DNA of 6,285 nucleotides, from assembly GCA_016784945.1 (NCBI GenBank), contig JADHTP010000191.1:1-6285 (forward strand). The letters are read 5' to 3'. The notes beneath the pieces were generated by a model, which did not search any database, was not told where the DNA came from, and saw only the letters and a list, made by a program, of their open reading frames with translations. Shown piece by piece: positions 1 through 3,892 of this stretch. Source of the DNA: Deltaproteobacteria bacterium. Its GTDB lineage: Bacteria > Myxococcota_A > UBA9042 > DTJE01. How positions within the stretch are numbered: the first letter of the stretch is position 1; every line of letters starts with the position of its first letter. Position numbers and translations under genes: made by a program.

Positions 1-113
1 CCCTGGGGCTGTCCCCAGTGGGCACCGTCAACGGCCGCAAGGGCCGGATCGACCTCTACCGGCACGGCAGAAAGTACCCCGTACCGAAAAACACCGGCTA
101 CAAACATCGATAG
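1..113 (+). CDS. 3' end of an unrecognised protein (last 36 codons)
   Basis: Only the C-terminus is in the window. The frame with codons starting at position 3 is open to a TAG at 111-113. It reads LGLSPVGTVNGRKGRIDLYR, then a basic Tyr/Pro/Lys-rich end finishing YKHR. Third codon positions are overwhelmingly G or C until the last few codons, as in the other genes here, whereas the alternative frames read as low-complexity Arg/Pro/Ala-rich sequence; this is why I call it real coding. The ending is strongly basic (Arg, Lys and His throughout) with alternating hydrophobic and charged residues that could form a beta hairpin. I do not recognise the family and assign no function. The gene converges on trxA, and palindromic element copy 1 lies between the two. 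Confidence 0.6.
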   Translation, partial: LGLSPVGTVNGRKGRIDLYRHGRKYPVPKNTGYKHR

Positions 114-151
114 CTCGTTGCTTGCCTGCTCATGTCGCCTTTCCCGGACCT

Positions 152-212
152 TTGCAGGGCGCGCGTACCCACGCGCGCCTGTGAGGCTGGCCTGGGCAGG
201 CCAGCCCTACAA
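152..212. repeat. Composite double-hairpin palindromic element, copy 1
   Basis: The element starts TTGCAG (152-157) and ends CTACAA (207-212), an inverted pair with one mismatch. Just inside each end is a perfect 22-bp hairpin. Hairpin 1 (158-179) has the stem GGCGCGCGT with loop ACCC. Hairpin 2 (185-206) has the stem GGCTGGCCT with loop GGGC. The spacer TGTGA (180-184) separates them. Copy 2 at 3264-3329 has the same architecture with unrelated stem sequences. The element lies between the converging 3' ends of the partial gene and trxA. No T-tract follows either hairpin, so a standard intrinsic terminator is not indicated, although the RNA could still stall polymerase or block 3' exonucleases. 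It has no coding capacity. Confidence 0.85.
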
Positions 213-243
213 CGTGGACGGGGATGCGTAACAAGAAGTGGCG

Positions 244-576
244 TCAGGTCACGTTGTCGATGGCTTCGATGATCTTGGCCTTGGCCACGGCGCCGATGAT
301 CTGCTGCGCCACCTGGCCGCCATTGAACAGGAGGAGCGTGGGAATGGCGGTGACCTGGAATTGGGAAGCTACCTTGGTGTTTTCGTCCACGTTCATCTTG
401 CCGACCTTGATCTTTCCCGCGTAGGCGTCGGCGATCTCTTCCACGATGGGTCCGATAGCCCGGCAGGGGCCGCACCAGGGAGCCCAGAAGTCCACCAGGA
501 CCGGGACGTCGCTCTTGAGCACGTCCGCATCGAATGTGCCGTCGCTGAGTGTCAGAAGGTTTTCGGAAGCCGCCAT
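244..576 (-). CDS. trxA: Thioredoxin
   Basis: Cytosolic thiol-disulfide oxidoreductase, 110 residues, the usual length of bacterial TrxA. The active-site WCGPC is at residues 34-38, preceded by the VDFWAP strand. The cis-proline motif TAIPT has its Pro at about residue 79, and the C-terminal LLLFNGG and IIGA segments are canonical. There is no signal peptide, so it should act in the cytoplasm, reducing protein disulfides at the expense of thioredoxin reductase (not in this window). The ATG at 574-576 has a GGAG Shine-Dalgarno about 5 nt upstream. That site sits directly after the stop of the DUF1844 gene, with only 9 nt between the two genes, so trxA is the last gene of the mpl operon and is probably translated together with its neighbour. 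No clear T-tract terminator follows; palindromic element copy 1 lies about 30 bp downstream. Confidence 0.97.
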   Translation of the reverse strand: MAASENLLTLSDGTFDADVLKSDVPVLVDFWAPWCGPCRAIGPIVEEIADAYAGKIKVGKMNVDENTKVASQFQVTAIPTLLLFNGGQVAQQIIGAVAKAKIIEAIDNVT

Positions 577-585
577 GTCTTCTCC

Positions 586-921
586 TTATTCCTTGGTTTC
601 GGTTTGCTCGCCCTTGTGCGCATTACATGCCTCTACGAACTTCAACCGCAGGTCGAACAGAAGCTGGTCAATCAGTTTCTGTTCGTCTTCTTCAAGATTG
701 CCGGCGGTCTTTTCCCTGAGCATGGTCAGGATGTCGATCACGTGGCGGGCCAGGGGGAGGTTGGCTTCTTCCTTTCCCAGACCGGCTTCGTTACCCAGAC
801 CCAGGTGCACGAGCACGGAGGTTCCCAGGGACAGGATGAACGTGTTGAACGCCACCTCGCCCTGGCGGATGGAATCCTCGCAGCTCTGCGAGTCGGTCTT
901 TTCTGCGGCATTGTCGCTCAT
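586..921 (-). CDS. DUF1844 domain protein
   Basis: Small protein of 111 residues. After a polar N-terminus (residues 1-20) comes a hydrophobic stretch, VAFNTFILSLGTSVLVHLG at about 23-41. Then follow NLPLARHVIDILTMLREKT (about 54-72), an acidic turn GNLEEDEQ, and the helix LIDQLLFDLRLKFVEA (83-98). This order and the wording of each block match DUF1844 (PF08899), a helical family of unknown function; I know of no assigned reaction. I chose the ATG at 919-921 over the overlapping GTG at 922-924 because the GAGG ribosome site is 5 nt from the ATG but only about 2 nt from the GTG. It is in an operon with a Lys/Ala-tailed protein 13 nt upstream and trxA 9 nt downstream. The hydrophobic block could contact a membrane, but it contains polar residues and may simply be buried. 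Confidence 0.9.
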   Translation of the reverse strand: MSDNAAEKTDSQSCEDSIRQGEVAFNTFILSLGTSVLVHLGLGNEAGLGKEEANLPLARHVIDILTMLREKTAGNLEEDEQKLIDQLLFDLRLKFVEACNAHKGEQTETKE

Positions 922-934
922 CACGACCTCTAGT

Positions 935-1216
935 TTACTTTCCGGCCTTCTTTTTCGCGGCCTTTTTCGGTGCCTTCTTGGCGGCCGTCTTTTCGGCCGC
1001 CGCCTTCTTGGGCTTTGCCTCCGCGGCCGCCTTCTTCACAGGGGTCGCGGGGGCCACGGCATCGTTGCGATCGGCCAGGGCTTCTTCGACGTTGTCAGCC
1101 TTGTCCTTGGTGTCGGGCAGATCCTTGAGGAACCCGTCGTGTTCCGCCTGGGTGATCTGACCCGATGCAAGCATGCGATCGAGCAGCCTGACATCGTGTT
1201 TCGTATTTTCCTGCAT
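935..1216 (-). CDS. Small hypothetical protein with a Lys/Ala-rich histone H1-like tail
   Basis: 93 residues in two parts. Residues 1-50 look like a compact helical hairpin: RLLDRMLASGQITQAEHDGF, then LKDLPDTKDKADNVEEAL. The short turn GQIT followed by an acidic helix recalls SHOCT-like two-helix modules, but I cannot assign it firmly. Residues from about 57 to the end are almost entirely Lys, Ala, Pro and Glu (repeated KKAA, KPKKA and KKAPKKA), strongly basic like the tails of histone H1-type and AlgP-type proteins. Such tails bind DNA or RNA without sequence specificity, so a nucleic-acid or scaffolding role is an inference only. The ATG at 1214-1216 has GGAG 5 nt upstream. The gene starts 53 nt after the mpl stop and ends 13 nt before DUF1844. 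At DNA level the tail is an imperfect run of GCC/TTC-rich units, which can expand or contract. Confidence 0.8.
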   Translation of the reverse strand: MQENTKHDVRLLDRMLASGQITQAEHDGFLKDLPDTKDKADNVEEALADRNDAVAPATPVKKAAAEAKPKKAAAEKTAAKKAPKKAAKKKAGK

Positions 1217-1269
1217 GTCATCTCCGAGGAGAGCTTCCCGGCACGGCAGGATCGCCGCGTGTGGGAAAT

Positions 1270-2715
1270 CTAAGTCTCGCCTGACCGGGTGTCAAGCCCG
1301 GCGCGTCGACGCAACGCCTTCAGCACCCGGGCGAGCACCCCATGAAAGTCGCGTCCGCTCATTCCCAGGATCACGTCCCCGGGGTGGGCCTCGCCTGCCG
1401 CGGTCAGGGCCAGTTCCTCCACATCGGCAATCAGCGTGGCCTCCACGCCGCCATCCGCCAGGTCCGCAGACAACCGGTCCATGTCGATGCGCTCCTCGGG
1501 CCGCAGGCCATCGGGCTTTTCGAGCGGTGTGGTAAAGAGGACCCGATCCGCTTCCTTGAAGGCCTCTACATAATCTTCCTGGAAAACGGCCCGGCGGCTG
1601 GTGTTGGACTCGGGCTCGAAGAGGGCGATCATCCGGGCGTCTGGATAGCCCCTGCGCACGGCTCGCAGGGTTTCACGGACCGCGGTGGGGTGGTGGGCGA
1701 AGTCATCCATCACGGTGACTCCGTTTTCCCGGCCCTTGACCTCCTGTCGCTTGCGAATGCCCTTGAAGCATGAAAGGGCGGCCGACAGATCCGGCGTGGC
1801 GGCGCCCACCTCGTGGAGAATTGCCAGTGCCGCCACGGTGTTCAGCAGGTTGTGAACACCCAGCATGGGGCTCGCGAACTCCCCGACCACCTCCTTGTCC
1901 CGCTCCAGCCTGAAATGGACCCGCCCCTGGTCCCAGGTCGCGCCCGTCGGTCGCCAGGTTCCTTTATCGAGCCCGAAGGTCACCACCCGGGCGCGGGTCC
2001 CACGGATGGCCCTTTCACAGTTGACGTCCCCTGCGGGCGCCACCAGGGGCGCCCCGTCGGGAACGATGTGCGCCAGGGAACGAAAGGTGTCGATCACGTG
2101 ATCCAGATCCCGGAAGATGTCGGCGTGGTCGAACTCCACGTTGTTGATGATGGCGGCGTCGGGCCGGTAGTGCAGGAACTTGGGCCCCTTGTCGAAAAAG
2201 GCCGTGTCGTATTCGTCCCCTTCCACCACGAAGTGGGCGCCGCTTCCCAGCCGGTAGTTGGCGCCGAAGTCGAGGGGAATGCCACCGATCATGTAGGAGG
2301 GGTCCTTGCCCTGGGCGTGGAGGAGGTGGGCCAGGAGGGACGATACCGTGGTCTTGCCGTGGGTGCCGGCCACCACCAGCGACCGATGACCTTCGAGGAA
2401 GTGGGTGCTCAATGCCTGGGGCATGGACAGGAAGGGCAGACCCGATTCCAGCAGGGCCGCGGCTTCGGGATTGGTCTTCCGGATAACGTTGCCCACCACC
2501 ACGAGGTCCGGGCCCCACTGGAGGTTTTCGGCACCGTAGGGGTGTAAAACGGGGATGGCCAGTCCGTCGAGTAGATCGCTCATGGGGGGGTAGGGCCGGG
2601 CGGCATCGGACCCGCGCACTTCCCAGCCGGCCTGGCGGAACATTCCTGCCATGGCGGCCATGGCGGTGCCACCGACGCCCATGATGTGCACCCTGCCGGA
2701 CGGATTCGAAGACAC
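1270..2715 (-). CDS. mpl: UDP-N-acetylmuramate:L-alanyl-gamma-D-glutamyl-meso-diaminopimelate ligase
   Basis: Cytosolic Mur-family ligase, 481 residues, a normal length for Mpl. It attaches tripeptide salvaged from old murein directly to UDP-MurNAc using ATP, bypassing MurC, MurD and MurE. Domain 1 opens with the dinucleotide-type fold HIMGVGGTAMAAMAG (about 10-24). The ATP-binding P-loop GTHGKTT is at 117-123. The block EGDEYDTAFFDK (165-176) with YRPDAAIINNVEFDHADIF (183-201) is characteristic of Mpl rather than MurC. The C-terminal domain carries MDDFAHHPTAVRET (336-349) and LFEPESNTSRR (365-375). The start is a GTG at 2713-2715 with GGGAG about 6-7 nt upstream; there is no better ATG before the glycine-rich motif. 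It is the first gene of the minus-strand operon ending in trxA and is divergent from the methionine sulfoxide reductase gene. MurC is the main alternative but fits the middle motif less well. Confidence 0.95.
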   Translation of the reverse strand: MSSNPSGRVHIMGVGGTAMAAMAGMFRQAGWEVRGSDAARPYPPMSDLLDGLAIPVLHPYGAENLQWGPDLVVVGNVIRKTNPEAAALLESGLPFLSMPQALSTHFLEGHRSLVVAGTHGKTTVSSLLAHLLHAQGKDPSYMIGGIPLDFGANYRLGSGAHFVVEGDEYDTAFFDKGPKFLHYRPDAAIINNVEFDHADIFRDLDHVIDTFRSLAHIVPDGAPLVAPAGDVNCERAIRGTRARVVTFGLDKGTWRPTGATWDQGRVHFRLERDKEVVGEFASPMLGVHNLLNTVAALAILHEVGAATPDLSAALSCFKGIRKRQEVKGRENGVTVMDDFAHHPTAVRETLRAVRRGYPDARMIALFEPESNTSRRAVFQEDYVEAFKEADRVLFTTPLEKPDGLRPEERIDMDRLSADLADGGVEATLIADVEELALTAAGEAHPGDVILGMSGRDFHGVLARVLKALRRRAGLDTRSGET

Positions 2716-2717
2716 GG

Positions 2718-2746
2718 TTGTCTCCCGGTGCGGCTTCTGGGATCAT
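2718..2746 (+). promoter_or_regulatory. Candidate promoter of the methionine sulfoxide reductase gene
   Basis: TTGTCT (2718-2723, 4 of 6 matches) is followed 17 bp later by GATCAT (2741-2746, 4 of 6). Transcription would start near 2753, about 28 nt before the ATG at 2781. The match is weak. It is supported mainly by position, since this is the only non-coding sequence upstream of the gene. Confidence 0.3.
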
Positions 2747-2771
2747 ACGTCCGGTCAACGGGACTTGTGGA
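2741..2771 (-). promoter_or_regulatory. Candidate promoter of the mpl operon
   Basis: On the minus strand, TATGAT (2747-2742) is a good -10 hexamer, with TCCACA (2771-2766, 4 of 6 matches to TTGACA) 18 bp upstream. Transcription would begin near 2735, about 20 nt before the GTG of mpl. The -10 overlaps the candidate -10 of the opposite promoter. The call rests on hexamer matching in a 65-bp divergent spacer, where a promoter is expected. Confidence 0.35.
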
Positions 2772-2780
2772 GAAGACGAC

Positions 2781-3269
2781 ATGGCCGAAGACCGGCGGTA
2801 CGACGAAGCCCTTTCACGGTTGCGGGAAATGCTTGGCGGCGACCTGGACCCGGTGGCGGCCATGGCCACCGTTTCTTCGGTGCTGCGACAGGTCCTGCCC
2901 CACCTCTACTGGGTGGGTTTCTACCGGGTCACGGGACCCGGCGTGCTGGAAGTGGGGCCCTACCAGGGGACCCCGGGGTGCCTGCGCATCGACTTCGGGA
3001 AGGGCGTGGTGGGGACCTGTGCCGCCAGAGGTGAACCCCGGCTGGTCCGCGATGTGCGGGACGAGCCCAACCATGTCGCCTGCGACCCCCTGTCGCGCTG
3101 CGAGGTGGTGGTCCCGGTGCGGGAACAGGGAGGGGGCCTGGTGGCGGTTCTGGACGCCGACTGCACCGAGGTGGGTGGCCTCGACCACGAGGACGTGAAA
3201 GGGCTCCAGGCCGTGGCCGACCTGGTTGGCCGGGCCTTCTCCGTTTCCCCGTGTTCAGATCCCTTGTAG
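2781..3269 (+). CDS. msrC: GAF-domain free methionine-(R)-sulfoxide reductase (YebR/fRMsr type)
   Basis: A single GAF domain of 162 residues. The family reduces free L-methionine-(R)-S-oxide in the cytosol, using thioredoxin for recycling. Family blocks in order are YWVGFYRV (43-50), VGPYQGTPGCLRIDFGKGVVGT (58-79), DVRDEPNHVACDPLSRCEVVVPV (91-113) and LVAVLDADCTEVGGLDHED (120-138). By comparison with E. coli YebR from memory, Cys101 (in HVACD) matches the catalytic cysteine and Cys67 (in GCLRI) the recycling cysteine. The third family cysteine (GVCGT) is Val77 here, with a non-equivalent Cys at 80. I chose the ATG at 2781 because GGAGA lies 7 nt upstream; an in-frame start at 2718 would add 21 unrelated residues. 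The last codon and the TAG stop lie inside palindromic element copy 2. trxA, a plausible electron donor, is in the divergent operon. Confidence 0.92.
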   Translation: MAEDRRYDEALSRLREMLGGDLDPVAAMATVSSVLRQVLPHLYWVGFYRVTGPGVLEVGPYQGTPGCLRIDFGKGVVGTCAARGEPRLVRDVRDEPNHVACDPLSRCEVVVPVREQGGGLVAVLDADCTEVGGLDHEDVKGLQAVADLVGRAFSVSPCSDPL

Positions 3270-3329
3270 GGGATGGACACCCGTCCATCCCACGTGCTGA
3301 TGGGCGACTCAGGTGAGTCGCCCCTACAA
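3264..3329. repeat. Composite double-hairpin palindromic element, copy 2
   Basis: The element begins TTGTAG (3264-3269) and ends CTACAA (3324-3329), perfect inverted ends that extend to 9 bp as TTGTAGGGG and CCCCTACAA. Inside are two 22-bp hairpins. Hairpin 1 (3270-3291) has stem GGGATGGAC and loop ACCC. Hairpin 2 (3302-3323) has stem GGGCGACTC and loop AGGT; the inner bases can pair further to give a 10-bp stem. The spacer is 10 nt (3292-3301). Geometry is identical to copy 1 at 152-212 apart from spacer length. It overlaps the 3' end of the methionine sulfoxide reductase gene and supplies its stop codon. The hairpins could end or protect that transcript, but no long T-run follows. Confidence 0.88.
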
Positions 3330-3379
3330 TTTCCTGGCGATCAACGGTGAGCATCTGCGCCCCCGATAACGCAGTAAAC

Positions 3380-3408
3380 TTGACCCCATAGCCATCCCCT
3401 TTTACCCT
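3380..3408 (+). promoter_or_regulatory. Possible promoter for the CxxC protein
   Basis: TTGACC (3380-3385) matches the -35 consensus at 5 of 6 positions. TACCCT (3403-3408), 17 bp downstream, is only a 3 of 6 match to the -10. The start point would fall near 3415, at the GTG/ATG start of the CxxC gene, giving a leaderless or nearly leaderless message. That would explain why the gene has no visible Shine-Dalgarno. The rest of 3330-3415 shows only a weak 5-bp inverted repeat (CTGCG/CGCAG). Confidence 0.27.
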
Positions 3409-3418
3409 TCCCAACGTG

Positions 3419-3751
3419 ATGCATGCGAGCACCGCAAAGCGGAATTCCCCTACCGCCGAGACGGGTCATTGCGTTGTCTGCGGCACCGAGGGGTCATCCC
3501 GCCACGACTTCATCTGCGCCGATTGCGGCGACCCCCTTTCCGTAACCCTGTATTGCCATCGATGCGAACGGCGACTGTCCCTGAACGAGGACGCCGCCTT
3601 CGCTTTCCTGGCGGACAACGGCTACGAATTCGACGACCTGCGGGGTCTGGTGCTCAAGGTCACCTGTTGCTCCAGGTGCATGGGCGACGACGAACGTTCC
3701 GATCTCAGCATCTACCGCATCCGCTTCGGCCCCGAAGCCTCGACGTCCTGA
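3419..3751 (+). CDS. Orphan protein with four CxxC motifs, predicted zinc-binding
   Basis: 110 residues, family not recognised. Counting from the ATG at 3419, CxxC pairs are at C18/C21 (CVVC), C33/C36 (CADC), C46/C49 (CHRC) and C84/C87 (CSRC), plus an extra Cys83. The spacing suggests two four-cysteine sites: a short ribbon from pairs 1 and 2, and a larger one from pairs 3 and 4 enclosing a helical stretch, LSLNEDAAFAFLADNGYEFDDLRGLVL. Metal binding is inferred from the cysteines and could be zinc or an iron-sulfur cluster. G/C-rich third positions throughout support coding. A GTG at 3416 directly precedes the ATG; neither has a visible ribosome-binding site, and an in-frame TAG at 3389 rules out a longer start. 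It stands alone, after element copy 2 and before the pruA promoter, with no signal peptide or membrane segment. Possible roles include transcription or translation accessory factor or metal chaperone, none demonstrated. Confidence 0.8.
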   Translation: MHASTAKRNSPTAETGHCVVCGTEGSSRHDFICADCGDPLSVTLYCHRCERRLSLNEDAAFAFLADNGYEFDDLRGLVLKVTCCSRCMGDDERSDLSIYRIRFGPEASTS

Positions 3752-3777
3752 TCACCTTCCACCACCTCTCCGGAAAC

Positions 3778-3805
3778 CATCGACCATGGACTATCGACTA
3801 TTGAC
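3778..3805. repeat. Four tandem 7-bp repeats, consensus YATNGAC
   Basis: Units are CATCGAC, CATGGAC, TATCGAC and TATTGAC at exact 7-bp spacing, with a partial TGAC following at 3806-3809. They lie between the CxxC gene and the pruA promoter, ending 15 bp upstream of its -35. They could be a simple variable-number repeat or an array of protein-binding sites; the sequence alone does not decide. Confidence 0.7.
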
Positions 3806-3819
3806 TGACCCAGCCCCTC

Positions 3820-3848
3820 TGGACCCATCCTTCCATCCCCCTTATAAT
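3820..3848 (+). promoter_or_regulatory. Sigma-70-type promoter of pruA-metG
   Basis: TGGACC (3820-3825, 4 of 6 matches to TTGACA) and a perfect TATAAT (3843-3848) are separated by exactly 17 bp. The predicted start is near 3855, about 38 nt before the pruA ATG. This is the best promoter match in the window. It stands in locally T-richer sequence between coding regions. Confidence 0.65.
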
Positions 3849-3855
3849 CCGTCTT

Positions 3856-3874
3856 CCGCCAGGGACCCTGGCGG
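3856..3874. promoter_or_regulatory. 19-bp perfect palindrome at the pruA start point, candidate operator
   Basis: CCGCCAGGG (3856-3864) and CCCTGGCGG (3866-3874) are perfect inverted repeats around a single central A. The palindrome begins at about +1 of the predicted promoter and ends six bases before the Shine-Dalgarno. As DNA it fits the operator of a dimeric regulator that would block transcription. As RNA it could form a GC-rich hairpin with a 3-nt loop just upstream of the ribosome site. No regulator gene is in view, so its identity is unknown. Confidence 0.55.
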
Positions 3875-3880
3875 TCATGA

Positions 3881-3888
3881 AAGGAGGT
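3881..3888 (+). promoter_or_regulatory. Strong ribosome-binding site of pruA
   Basis: AAGGAGGT is a full-consensus Shine-Dalgarno ending 4 nt before the ATG at 3893. It is the strongest in the window and fixes the pruA start. Confidence 0.85.
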
Positions 3889-3892
3889 CCCA

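Noticed and set aside
158..206. Reading the paired hairpins of the repeat element as a CRISPR array or as a classic intrinsic terminator.
   Set aside because: There are only two unequal hairpins with no regular spacers or cas genes, and no T-tract follows on either strand.
98..475. A minus-strand frame crossing element copy 1 and the trxA 3' half.
   Set aside because: It is Arg/Pro/Gly-rich, overlaps a clear thioredoxin in another frame and runs through palindromic repeat DNA.
238..2547. Long + strand open frames opposite trxA, DUF1844, the Lys/Ala protein and mpl (for example 238-933, 446-1273, 1813-2547).
   Set aside because: Each lies opposite a gene identified by family motifs and has low-complexity composition with no plausible start signal; they follow from high G/C at third codon positions.
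2718..2780. An upstream in-frame start for the methionine sulfoxide reductase, adding 21 residues.
   Set aside because: The extension has no family similarity and overlaps the likely promoter; the ATG at 2781 has a well-placed GGAGA.
3801..3806. TTGACT as the -35 of the pruA promoter.
   Set aside because: It is 36 bp from TATAAT, far outside the 16-18 bp range; it belongs to the 7-bp repeats, and TGGACC at 3820 has correct spacing.
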